64,000 nucleotides of DNA from Eurosta solidaginis (lineage: Eukaryota > Arthropoda > Insecta > Diptera > Tephritidae). The notes under the pieces are model-generated. The model made no database searches. It had not been told where the DNA came from and worked only from the letters and a program-made list of their open reading frames with translations. The position numbers and the translations under genes were made by a program. The first letter of the stretch is position 1; each line of letters starts with the position of its first letter. The DNA is taken from contig NC_090319.1 in assembly GCF_040869045.1 (NCBI RefSeq), positions 280,151,693-280,215,692 on the forward strand. The letters are read 5' to 3'. Below are positions 46,739 to 56,349 of this stretch, piece by piece.

Positions 46739-47273
46739 TATATACATATGGTTCAATTCTGAACTAATTTTTCTTCGAGTTATGGCTCCCGAAACATAGA
46801 AAATTGCTTAGTCATAAAATGGGCGGTGCCACACCTATTTTTTTAAATTTGAAGTTTTTCCTATTTATTGTTATAAATCCACTTGGGATATTAAACACCA
46901 CTGATATAAAGCTCTCTTTTGCAAAGATATAGCATATTTTATTCGTATACGACCCTTTTAAAAATCTCTTATATAAAAGTGGGCCTTAACCTATTTCGTT
47001 AATTTTTCTTCAAAGCATTCCTCATAGTAAAGGCAAATTTCTCTGTCGAATTTTGTTACGATAGGTTTAACGATTTCTGATTTTTGATTAATAATATTTG
47101 TAAAAGTAATTTTGTTACAAGTGGGCGGTGCCACGCCCATTAAAATTTTTTTTTAAATTTTTATCAAGAGTCTCAATGTCATTCCACACGTCAAATTTCA
47201 ACATTCTAGGTATATTATTTACTAAATAATCAGGTTTATTGTATTTTCCAAAATGTTATATATTGTAACGAAT
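46739..47273 (-). other. Body of relic F between the Helitron array and the Gypsy element
   Basis: Non-coding. Two GGGCGGTGCCAC..CC palindromes (46822, 47126) and AAATTTGAAG/AATTTTGTTA blocks resemble Helentron-like bodies. It ends at the ATAT target site (47270-47273) of the Gypsy element. Confidence 0.6.
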
Positions 47274-47372
47274 TTTGTGCAATTCCTCTTATTTGCAACC
47301 TTCTACTAATGTTCGAATCACTAAACTGTTGAATAAATAACCCCAGCATTCAATAATGCAAAATGGCCTTTA
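47274..47372 (-). repeat. 3' LTR, truncated to 99 bp
   Basis: Matches the first 99 bases (plus-strand sense) of the right LTR with a few differences (for example CTACTAATG versus CTACTAACG). It stops abruptly at AATGGCCTTTA, where the coding end is joined directly. About 410 bases of LTR and the polypurine tract are deleted. Confidence 0.9.
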
Positions 47373-47940
47373 GCAGGGCAAGTTTTCGTCCCGATCCGAC
47401 AAATCCCTCGATCTAAACGCTGCCAGCATCTCCAAATGAACCACTTTTCTATTTCGTGGTGTCCCAATTGTTTGTGTGCGGTAGATGACATCACTGATCC
47501 TCTTCACAACTCTGCAAGGGCCTTCCCAACTGCAGCAAAATTTGGATGGAACACCTTTCCGCCAGTGAGGGTTGCATAACAGTACCAAGTCTCCATCCAA
47601 GAAATGAATTATTGTTCTCATCGTACCTGCGTTTCACCTTATTACTCATTATTCTGGATCGTTCCCTCGCACTCTGTTGTTGGGCCAATGAACTACTTTG
47701 TAGAGCTTGCTGTTGACGGATTGGCTTCACATAATCAGTATCGTTCCGTCGTTTCCCAACAGCACTGCGCCCTGGCTTCAAACCGCCTTTGCATTCCTGC
47801 TGGGAAATTCTTTCGTTCGTTTTAGTGAGTCCATTAGGGTTTTTCAATGTCATTGGTTCTCTCACAGGTACCTTCGGTTTTGATTTGTTTGGCCCATTCT
47901 TTCCATCAAATTTAACCTTGACTTTCGTGGTCTTTGTCAA
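47370..47940 (-). pseudogene. Gypsy integrase C-terminus plus post-protease linker, rearranged
   Basis: From 47940 downward a lysine-rich linker (TKTTKVKVKFDGKNGPN) runs into ARERSRIMSNKVKRRYDEN. In the next frame FLDGDLVLLCNPHWRKG, SWEGPCRVVKRISDVIYR and NRKVVHLEMLAAFR follow. The latter is the typical integrase C-terminal module (GD.V....P....G...K....W.GP..V). The jump from linker to integrase end marks the large pol deletion near 47700, and a frameshift lies near 47600. Confidence 0.8.
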
Positions 47941-48082
47941 CTCTTCTCCACCAGTACTCGATTACTGCTGAATCCTTTCTCCAAACTGAAGTTAAGTGCA
48001 CATCCTGGTTCACATAGCGCATAATCCTTATCCGCATATCGATCCTGATGTCATGGTCAACTAAGAAGCCCACTTCCAATAT
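47941..48082 (-). pseudogene. End of Gypsy protease/post-protease region
   Basis: Minus-strand frame gives EVGFLVDHDIRIDMRIRIM and RYVNQDVHL, then after one shift FSLEKGFSS. The .GFLVDHDI.ID...... pattern is the segment that follows the protease active site in Gypsy pol. It resumes directly after the LINE tail and is separated from the DTGAS part by the insertion. Confidence 0.65.
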
Positions 48083-49390
48083 AATGTAATGTATTTATTT
48101 ATTACGGCTTTCCTAAGCCTACCTTAATCTATTTTACATGTTTATAATTGTCTTCTGGACTATGCAGTCTAGAATAATTACATCTATGTCCTACCTTGGA
48201 GTACTATGGATGGGAGACTTCCAGATCATGCGAACAAAGTGTTGTGCTAGTGTAGTATGTCATTTTACGCATGTTAGTAAAGCGCGAAGGCAACATCTGC
48301 ACGGCGATGCACTGAGTTAATCGAGTGATGCGTTTCAGTATGTGCTTCGGCAACCTTTTTTGTATGCGTACAAGAGCTTGGAAGTCTTGGCGCTACATAA
48401 CAGAATAGTTTCGCTGCACTTCTATCGATGCTATGGAAGCCCGCCTGTCCAGCACTAAATTGGTAGTGTTCTGCAATAATTGTACAATTTTTGTTTAAAT
48501 TTATTGGAATGACATGATTTAATATCATTCGGTAGTTCATTATAGGATTTAAGATATTTATAATACAGATTAAATTTGTCTGCTTCAGTTTTATAAGCCG
48601 GCAGATTAAAATCATTTTTATTGCGAGTATTTACAGAGTGCATATCTTTCAAATATTTTATGTTAGACCTCAAATACGCAGGTAAAGTTCCTTCTATTAT
48701 GCTTTTAAAAAATTTCATGGTATAATAAAAAAGTTGCTGTATAATGCTAAGCCAATTAAGAGAGCATAGCATGTCTCTGATAGGTATGTCATACCGTTTG
48801 AGAAGGAATCTCATAGCTCGGTTCTGTTGCTTTTGTAGCTTGTATATCTGACTATCTCGCAACATGAAAAATATAGTTGGGCAATAAATAAAATGAGGTT
48901 CGATTATAGATCTGTAGACGATGATTTTATACCTTCTATTTAAATATCTGCAGGTTCGTTGTGTAAAATATAACTTTTTCGCTATTTTTCCTACCGTATA
49001 ATCCACGTGCTCGTAGAAATTCTGCTTATCGTCTATTTTTATTCCCAAATATTTTATGGTGCTGACTTTTTCAATTAGTTCGTTATTTATATTTAAGTCT
49101 TGTAGCTCACTGTTTTGAAAATTGCGTCTAGATATAACTATAAATTTCATTTTATTGACATTCACTTTTAGTCTGTTTACGCATAACCAACCATATACGT
49201 TGTTAAGATGTTCTTGCAGCTTAGCATATATTTCAGTAATATTGTTCCCACTTATCATCAGCAATGTATCATCAGCAAACAATTTTATTTCACAGTGCTT
49301 AATGGAGCTAGTTATATCATTAATATATATATTGAACAGTATGGGTGCCAGCACAGACCCTTGAGGTAGACCAACAGGTACCTCCCTGAC
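48083..49390 (-). mobile_element. 5'-truncated LINE inserted in the Gypsy protease region
   Basis: Begins at the RT motif B (REVPVGLPQGS) and runs to a 3' end with AATAAATAAATACATTACAT. 5' truncation is normal for LINE insertion by target-primed reverse transcription. About 1.3 kb. Clade is not assigned (CR1/L2/Jockey-like by motif appearance). No clean target duplication could be read. Confidence 0.8.
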
Positions 49391-49945
49391 TTCATCAACG
49401 ATCTCCACCACAACGAATTTGTGTAGAACCATGACCTTCCCAATTAAGACTTCACAGATCATTTCTCCCAGGACTTGGTTATACTCGCCAGTGACCATAT
49501 GCAACCTTGCTTCAGGTAATGTCTTTACTCTCCTGTTGACCAAATCAGATGGAATCAAGGAATGAGATGCGCCCGTATCTACAGTCAGTACACGTTCTTT
49601 GCCATCGATATTCCCTTTGACGGTAAGACTGATTGATTTCCTTCCAATTTGCGACACAGATATCACAGGACATTCAATAGCTGGGGCAAGTTTTCGATCT
49701 TTATATCTGACTCGCTCTTGCTTATCTCCTCCAGCTTTGCGTTTACGGCCACCCAAGTTGGAACTACCAGGACCGGTGCTGCAATGACGAGCAATGTGAC
49801 CTGTGTTACCGCACTTGAAACATTTGATTTCACCATTATTCTTCTGTTGCGTTCCTTTCAAAGCTTCTAAAATTGCGTATATCCACTCTGGCCTCTCTAC
49901 TTCCACACGGCGTGCTTTGAAAACTGGCTTACACAGAAACGACAC
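48455..49945 (-). pseudogene. Chimeric ORF: Gypsy zinc knuckle + protease fused to LINE RT
   Basis: An uninterrupted 496-codon frame. Residues 42-54 are a CCHC zinc knuckle (CFKCGNTGHIARHC), residues 123-127 DTGAS are the aspartic protease active site, and the Gypsy part ends near residue 185 (VVVEIVDEV). Residues 191-200 (VGLPQGSVLA) begin LINE RT motif B, residues 223-226 FADD are the catalytic motif C, and the rest is the thumb and C-terminal LINE region to a stop at 48455. Lacking RT motif A, the RT cannot be active. The join is in frame by chance of insertion; no evidence of expression is visible. The first codon chosen is simply the first Met of the open frame; gag sequence continues upstream in another frame. 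Confidence 0.85.
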
Positions 49946-50141
49946 TGTTTCCTGAATCAGAGCATGTGATGCCGCTTCTGCGAATGTTGGCTTTGTGTTT
50001 GCCTATGTAGCTCGCTTTATTTCGACGTCCCGTATGCCATTTATAAAACTCTGAATCTTTACCCCTTCAGTGTATTCCACGGGTGCGCCCACATGTGCCA
50101 GGCCTCTGGAATCAGTTCAGTAACTCCATTTGGTATATCTG

Positions 50142-50516
50142 TCACCTATGCTCAGTTCCGTATCGCCTCTCTAGAGCGCTCATCAATGCTTCATAGCAGT
50201 TCCGTTCGCCCTCTGGAATGGTTTGTAAAATCTCAGCTGCAGGCCCTTTCAATGCCACGAACAGTGCAGCAACTTTATCTTCAGCATTCCAGCTATTCGC
50301 TGCTGACGTCTTCTCAAATTGGAGCTTAAATACCTGAAAAGGAACAGAACCATCAAACGTTGGGGATTTTACCTTCAGAGAAGACGTTGATGTGATTGGA
50401 CGGTTCAATTGTAACTCCTGAATACGATCTTTTAAAGCATCTATCTCGGCCTCCGTTTTATCTTGTCGACCACTGAACCCTTCCTGAAACTGCGTTAGTT
50501 TCTCTTCCATACGCAC
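50142..50516 (-). pseudogene. Gypsy Gag, capsid-like part
   Basis: Holds a short coiled-coil (EAEIDALKDRIQELQLN), then SPTFDGSVPFQVFKLQFEK and VAALFVALKGPAAEILQTIP, followed by YEALMSALERRYG. The F.G......F...F pattern, ALKG.A and L..RYG are typical of the retrotransposon Gag domain that assembles the particle. It is continuous in meaning with 50534-51040 but in a different frame, so the gag gene is broken near 50520 and again near 50140 before the zinc knuckle. Confidence 0.85.
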
Positions 50517-50533
50517 TTCCAGTTGTGCGGAGA

Positions 50534-51040
50534 TCAGGTATCATGTGCTGAAATTTGTGCCGACATTTCTGATATACGTGCCTCTTGTGCTTCAATTTTA
50601 TATGTTATTTCTGACGACATTTCTGAAATACGTGTCTCATGTGATTCCATCTTGGATATTATTTGCGACGACATTTCTGAAATGCGTGCCTCTTGTATTA
50701 ACAATTGTGATGCCATACATGTCTTCTGTTCTTGCAGTTGAGATGACATTTGCGAAGACATTGATGTTACTGTCAATGTTTGTGCAGATATTGCAGCCAA
50801 TATCATGTTCAAGTCTCTGCTATTAACTTTCTGCGATGTTTCGTTTTTCTCTTCAATTTTTGTTGTTGATTCTTCCACATCAGGATAAAAGACATACTCG
50901 TCCACATTAATTCCTTCCAACTCCAATACCTCCCGTAGCCGTGCTTGAAGTTCGATCTTATTGCCGGTTGTATTCAATCCACGGTTCTCCGACTCCTTCA
51001 GTTGCTGGATCCTCAATTCACTCAACTTTGCCATGTCCAA
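50534..51040 (-). pseudogene. Gypsy Gag N-terminus with SAP-like domain and coiled-coil repeats
   Basis: Begins MDMAKLSELRIQQLKE and continues with NTTGNKIELQARLREVL, a helix-extended-helix pattern of SAP DNA-binding motifs (residues about 4-40). The C-terminal half is a coiled coil made of repeats of EARISEMSSQI..K.ES, about 21 residues each and visible as a ~63-bp tandem repeat in the DNA. A stop at 50534 interrupts the expected continuation. The Met lies about 50 bases from the primer-binding site, a plausible start. Confidence 0.8.
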
Positions 51041-51076
51041 GTTGTATTCGAAATCTTCGGAACTTATTCAACAATT

Positions 51077-51091
51077 CCTCTTCTGACACCA
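51077..51091 (-). promoter_or_regulatory. Candidate primer-binding site
   Basis: On the minus strand TGGTGTCAGAAGAGG lies two bases after the 5' LTR end. The first 12 bases could pair with the 3' end of a leucine tRNA (ending CTTCTGACACCA in family terms). tRNA identity is inference. Confidence 0.6.
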
Positions 51092-51093
51092 AT

Positions 51094-51602
51094 TGTAACG
51101 AATTTTGTGCAATTCCTCTTATTTGCAACCTTCTACTAACGTTCCAATCACTAAACTGTTGAATAAATAACTCCACTATTCAATAATGCAAAATGGCCTT
51201 TATTAAAGTACTTGAAAATAACACTTATACTTCGCAACTGAGCTTGTTAAATCAAACTCATTGCTGATTGCTCAGATTGTGCTCTTTTATACTCTTCGTT
51301 TTCCTAGTTCCACACTTCTAAGCGTTTTCAGAATTTACTTAGTTACTAGCTATAGAATTAGAACTACAGATGCACGTGTATAGCTTCTCATATGCGCGTG
51401 TATGTGTCAGTGATACTTGCACAAATTATTGCCTACTTTTGGGAGTATCTCAGATATATGCATGTGTTTGTGCGTTGCTCTCCGCTGCTTGTATGGATAT
51501 ATGTATAGACATAATGGTTGAGTTATTGATGTGCATACAAGTCACTACTTAGTGTTGGTTTAGAGATGATAGTATCCCTTAGTGTTGCTAATATTCGTCA
51601 CA
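51094..51602 (-). repeat. 5' LTR, complete, 509 bp
   Basis: TG..CA bounded with imperfect inverted ends TGTAACGAAT/ATTCGTCACA. Its plus-strand start repeats the truncated LTR at 47274. Frames inside it are incidental. Confidence 0.9.
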
Positions 51603-51877
51603 ATATATAAAAAGTGGGCGTGGTTATCATCCGATTTCGCTCATTTTTAATACCATTCTATTCTCGTGTACCAAATTTGGTGAATATATCTCAATATTTA
51701 CTCAAGTTATCGTGGAGGAGGACGGACGAACGGACATGGCTCAATCAATTTTTTTTTCGATACTGATGATTATAATATATAGAAGTCTATATCTATCTCG
51801 ATTCCTTTATACCTGTACAACCAACCGTTTTCTAATGAAAGTCATAATACCCTGTGTACAAGTACAGCTGGGTATAA

Positions 51878-52510
51878 CAACAACTGCATAGCCAACTTTT
51901 GTGGTTTGCAGACATTTTGTGGTTTAGTTATTGCGCCATAAATTTGAAGGAATGTTAAAAATTGTATGTAAAAAATATTATGAAATCAATAAAAAAGTTC
52001 CAAATGTTCTTGGTCGTGAAACTGACTACTCGAAAATTTCAAATATCTACTGTTATGACAGCATAGATACTTGAAACAGATTTAGCGCTTATAGCTAATA
52101 TTGTACTCATTCAGAGGCATTTAACTTTTACAAGAGCCGACACATTACTGGCTTTTTAAAGTTTATAGAAATACCTGTCATCTACATGGAGGGGAGTCTA
52201 CATCTGCGGCTTTGCCAATTCCGTCAGCCGTTAAGAGTACCTATATGTTTATCACGGGACTTCAAAGATCCCTAAGGATTCTCTTGTGTTATTTGCTAAC
52301 TACCATTTACCCAAGATGCGATGTTGTACCCACGAAATATGTTAAAGTCACTTTTATTCCAAAAGCGGGCATCAGACCAATTAGTATTGACTTAACAGTG
52401 CGTACGGGATAGTATATCATGGGGCGACTATCGACATCACAGCATACTTATTATTAACGTAAACGGTTTTCTATTCGATTGCAAAATAGATTGTGCATGT
52501 GGCCAATGAG
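51878..52510. other. No gene seen
   Basis: AT-rich spacer right of relic F. A 66-codon frame at 52212-52412 has no recognisable domain. Confidence 0.4.
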
Positions 52511-52516
52511 TATAAA

Positions 52517-53582
52517 AAAATAATAGTTTAAAAAAACTAAAAAAACACGCTTTTATAGCTAACCGAACTAAAAAATAGAAAATAATTTTCAATTAAAAAG
52601 AGTTTATATGATTTTTAATAATCGGGGATTGCCCATATTGCTTTTTTTTAAATGTATGAAAACATTTATTTGAAGCAATTTTTTAATTTTATAATTTATT
52701 AATTAATTAATTTTTCCCAAATTATTAAATAAATTATAAAATTAAAAAATTGCTTCAAATAAATGTTTTCATACATTTAAAAAAAAAGCAATATGGGCAA
52801 TCCCCGATTATTAAAAATCATACAAACAGACAAAATTAGTTAATTCATTGTAGTTCTATAAATAGAACGAAAACAGCAACAAAACCAAAGTTTCTTTGAA
52901 AACCGCCGTACCAAGCATAGCTTTAACACATAATTGCATACGAAGTATGCAATGTGTAAAAGATTAAAATATGCAAAAAGAAGGCAATTGGGAAAGACTT
53001 CACAACAGGCATGACGTAGCTGAATGCGTTTACAACCATTTCAACTATCGTAGGGGTGCGAGTTCGACTTCCACTCCCGGGAGAAAAGGCTTTGAAGAGA
53101 TTTACAAGGTATAATCGAAACAGCTGTCGCCTTGTCCGTCCTGATGTCACGTTGTTTAAATTTTTCCCAAATTATTAAATAAAAAGAGTTTATATAACAG
53201 TTGTAGAAGGTCAAACAACCATTTATAGTTAATCACCTCAAAATAAAATTATAATAAAATTTAAGTTATTAACAGAATAATTTAATTCAGATTAAAAAGC
53301 GTGGGGTGCATTTGACTACATTTCGTATATTTCCTCTCAGATAGTTGTCAATATAATGATTGTAACATTCAATATCAAACACCCCACGCTTTTTACTGTG
53401 AATTAAATTATTCTGTTAATAACTTAAATTTTATTATAATTTTATTTTGAGGTGATTAACTATAAATTATTGTTTGACCTTCTACTACTGTTATATAAAC
53501 TCTTTTTAATTGAAAATTAGTTTCTATTTTTTAGTTTGGTTAGCTATAAAAGCGTGTTTTTTAGTTTTTTAAACTATTATTT
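52517..53582. mobile_element. Composite fold-back element with nested hairpins
   Basis: Outer arms 52517-52609 and 53491-53582 are inverted repeats over about 92 bp (landmarks AAAAAACACGCTTTTATAGC and GCTATAAAAGCGTG). Inside, hairpin 1 pairs 52609-52705 with about 52730-52829, and hairpin 2 pairs 53181-53309 with 53380-53508 (CACCCCACGCTTTTT loop end). The AAGAGTTTATAT block occurs three times, so the right outer arm can pair with two partners. It is non-coding. Fold-back mobility is inferred; the same family occurs at 20757-21010. Confidence 0.8.
52985..53155 (+). mobile_element. tRNA-like SINE head inside the fold-back
   Basis: GACGTAGCTGAATGCGTTTA resembles a Pol III A-box region and GTGCGAGTTCGACTTCCACT a B-box (GAGTTCGACTTCC), with about 40 bases between, followed by a body through GTAATAATCG-like and AACAGCTGTCGCCTTGTCCG blocks. 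A headless antisense version lies at 20781-20866. tRNA species is not assigned, and the GACAGCTGTTTCGATTATAC block is shared with that copy. Confidence 0.5.
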
Positions 53583-53621
53583 ATTTTTAATTTTTTAGTT
53601 CAAGTAATTTTAAAAGTTTTA

Positions 53622-53801
53622 GTCGAGAGTGATGAAACCTCGAAACGCCAGCGGTCCATGGATGAATCCAGCCCCACGGCACCGAAAAGGGCCAAGACGC
53701 AGGGAGGCTGGACGCGGTCTTTCGCCGAAATTGCCAAGGGTCGGCAGATCATTGGCATTATAGACGAAAGCAGTGAAGATGGCAGGATTCCGAAAAATTA
53801 A
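53622..53801 (+). pseudogene. LINE ORF1-like C-terminal fragment
   Basis: Open frame translating as DETSKRQRSMDESSPTAPKR, then WTRSFAEIAKGRQIIGIIDE and SSEDGRIPKN before a stop at 53799. The W...FAE.AK......IID.S..DG.I pattern resembles ORF1 proteins of some insect LINEs (LOA/Jockey-type). Only about 55 codons remain. Confidence 0.5.
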
Positions 53802-53831
53802 ATAAAATTTTATTAATAACTTAATTAACTA

Positions 53832-54535
53832 TCGTTAACCTTATGTCACCCCACCATCACATTATTGCATTGTCATCGAGCCTTGATACGTGTGCAAAGT
53901 TTCAATCAAACTTATGGCCATTCAAAGTGGTAATAAGGCCAATTGACCTTATGGCCGTTGACCATATGTCACCACACCATCACATGAATGCATTGTCATC
54001 GAGCCTTGATACGTGAGCAAAGTTTAAATCAAACTTATGGCCATTCGAAGTGGTAATAAGGCCAATTGACCTTATGGCCCTTGACCTTATGTCACGATAC
54101 CATCACATTAATGCATTGTCATCAAGCCTTGCTCCGTGTACAAAGTTTCAATTAAACTTATGGCCAGTTGATCTTATGGCCGTTGACCTTATGTAACCAC
54201 ATCATCACATTAACGCATTGTCATCTAGCCTTGCCACGTGTACAAAGTTTCAATCAAACTTATGGCCATTCAAAGTGGTAATAAGGCCAATTGACCTTAT
54301 GGCCGTAGACCTTATGTCACCACATCATCACATTAATGCATTGTCATCGAGCCTTGATACGTGTGCAAAGATTCAATCAAACTTATGATTCAAAGTGGTA
54401 ATAAGGCCAATTGACCTTATGGCCGTTGACCTTATGTCACCACACCATCACATTAATGCATTGTCATCGGTCCTTGATACGTATGCAAAGTTTCAAATCA
54501 ATCAGACTTCTAGAAACCGGTGAAAATTGAGCTCA
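53832..54535 (+). repeat. 123-bp minisatellite, about 6 units
   Basis: Anchor TTATGTCACC-type words at 53841, 53964, 54087, 54189, 54312 and 54432 give spacings of 123, 123, 102, 123 and 120. Each unit carries GCATTGTCATCGAGCCTTG, AAAGTTTCAATCAAACTTAT and GGTAATAAGGCCAATTGACC. The fourth interval lacks about 21 bases, a single deletion. It may be the 3' region of the LINE whose ORF1 end lies just upstream. Confidence 0.9.
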
Positions 54536-54569
54536 AAAATTCCGTTACATAGATACAGGCCAAGCTAAT

Positions 54570-56345
54570 AAAAGCGTGTTAAAAATATATCGCGTGCGCC
54601 GTTCTGGACATTGGTGATGTGCTTTGCAATTGGATACTTGGAGGTGTCAAAAAACAAGGGTAGATTCAATAGATTTAGGGAGTCTGATAGAATTTGTTCA
54701 CGTAGGATTGTGTTAAAATTTGGTTTAGACTAAGTAGGGCAGGAAAACAACCCAGAGAAGAGTATTTAGAATAACACAATAAAGGTGATCTTTATTCTGT
54801 ACTCTGTGTTAAGTTGAAGTAAAATGTTGCTTACTGCTAATCTGCCACTCCTTGTAGAAGAAAATGTTTGAGCACTCTCTCTGCAGGGAAGTCAGTAACT
54901 GCTGATACAAATTTCTGGTTTTAGGTCTAGAGTGCCAAAAAAGTACTAGTTCGTTAGTAGCTAGATTTTCTCCAGTTATATAATCGACTGTTTGGATTTA
55001 TATATTTCATATTTCCTATATAAAAAAATCTGCTACCGGCTTTAAGGAGCTTCGACTATGAGCAATGGGATAATGTCGTACTAGAAGCAACATGTAGAAT
55101 TTGGATATGGTTCGAAACCAACGAAATCGTACCAAGAAAAGATCTAGATCTTAAGTGTTAATTGTTACACTAGCTCGGAACTACAGAAAAAGTGCCAATA
55201 ATGAGTGGAAATTTATATCGAGTTCAGGACTAGGGGGAAAGTGATGCAGCGGGGACAATTTCCACCGCCTAGGACTTCCCCATATTAAATTTGCCAGTTG
55301 AGAGCATGTAAAATAGATAGAAGTGCATCAGTTTTGAACTAGAGATTTTCCTTACAGGGGATGTCTTGTTGAGCAATATATGGTTATAAGGTGACATTAG
55401 GTATGGGAATTGACTATCTACTCTATCATCGCAGAAAATTATTGTTTTTACTTGAAGACACATTCTCCCTGTCTTTGAGCTGCCGTGGATTGAGAGAGTT
55501 CTGGCGTCATTGACATGGTCAAAAATCTTATAAGTGTAGTGGATGTAAAGCTTTTTGAAACACTCAGTATGCAAGATGGAAATATAAACTCCTGAATATA
55601 CAAACTATTGAATAGAGTAGCTAGTACTGGTGAAGAATAGCCATCGGAAGGTGAGAGTAAGAGTTGCGCAGTTGCTATAAAAATTACGGTCATGGTAAAA
55701 CTTTTGTATATTTCTTCTGTCTATGAAACACTAGCCTGGGCCAACGCAGTAGACACGGCTCACATTACTAATAGGTTGGTGTCTGAGCATATATATATAG
55801 CTTGCCATTCAAATAAAAAAATAAGCACAAATATACACCCGATTAATGATATAAGCAAGGCGGACCAAGGGCACAACAACATTTTTTTATTAGTTTCGAC
55901 TTTGTTCCGGACAAAACGTGTTAAGTTGAGCCTGCAACTACACCTATCCTGGATTTATGAATTGTATATCCCCTGGCCTCGTTTCCGAGCAGCATTTCGG
56001 GGAATTTCCATAAAGATCTTAGGCATGGAAGAACCATACAAGGCAACAGCACGTTGATTCGAAGCACCTATGTCCAAATCGTACTGCGCCAGAAGTTGGA
56101 GTGTCAAATCATATTAAAAAAAGTACCAATAAACTGATTTCCATCAGTTACATGTTTGGTTCCAACTTGATCTCGGTGCTTGTATACGAACTTGTGAAAA
56201 CGATATAGCAGCCTGTTTGGGACTCAGAATTCCACTAGCCATCAGTGGCATAGTTCAACAAAATTAGCTTTAAACGATGGGCCGTTTGCCTTGCGGTTAT
56301 AACTTCCTGAAGAGAAGTGATTGGGAGGTTTGCTCATTCCACATG
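54570..56345. other. No gene seen
   Basis: Unique-looking, moderately AT-rich DNA. Frames at 55269-55693 (minus) and 55692-56057 (plus) lack recognisable domains and start context. The plus-strand 121-codon frame is the longest; I cannot assign it. Confidence 0.4.
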
Positions 56346-56349
56346 TATT

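Larger units (their letters stand above)
47274..51602 (-). mobile_element. Ty3/Gypsy LTR retrotransposon, deleted and LINE-invaded
   Basis: Bounded by TGTAACGAAT and ATTCGTCACA and flanked by ATAT on both sides (47270-47273, 51603-51606), a 4-bp target duplication. Antisense order from the right: 5' LTR, primer-binding site, gag, zinc knuckle and protease, LINE insertion, end of protease, integrase C-terminus, truncated 3' LTR. Reverse transcriptase, RNase H and most of integrase are deleted, so it cannot move by itself. Confidence 0.9.
33347..51877 (-). mobile_element. Helentron-like relic F, interrupted by a Helitron array and a Gypsy element
   Basis: Left end AACAAGTAAGGAAGTC with stem-loop at 33366-33383 (GTTCGG/CCGAAC) and subterminal ATACCCAGCTGTATACTTG. 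Right end GTACAAGTACAGCTGGGTAT, its inverted partner. Its own DNA is only 33347-33465, 46739-47273 and 51607-51877, about 0.9 kb, with GGGCGGTGCCAC palindromes at 46822 and 47126 and a degraded GGAC repeat near 51717. This termini variant (ACCCAGCTG instead of ACTCAGCTG) differs from copies A-E, so it is a subfamily. The remaining 17.6 kb is later insertions. Confidence 0.7.

Noticed and set aside
49122..49870. Plus-strand frames opposite the chimeric Gypsy/LINE ORF
   Set aside because: Shadows of the minus-strand coding sequence with recognised domains.
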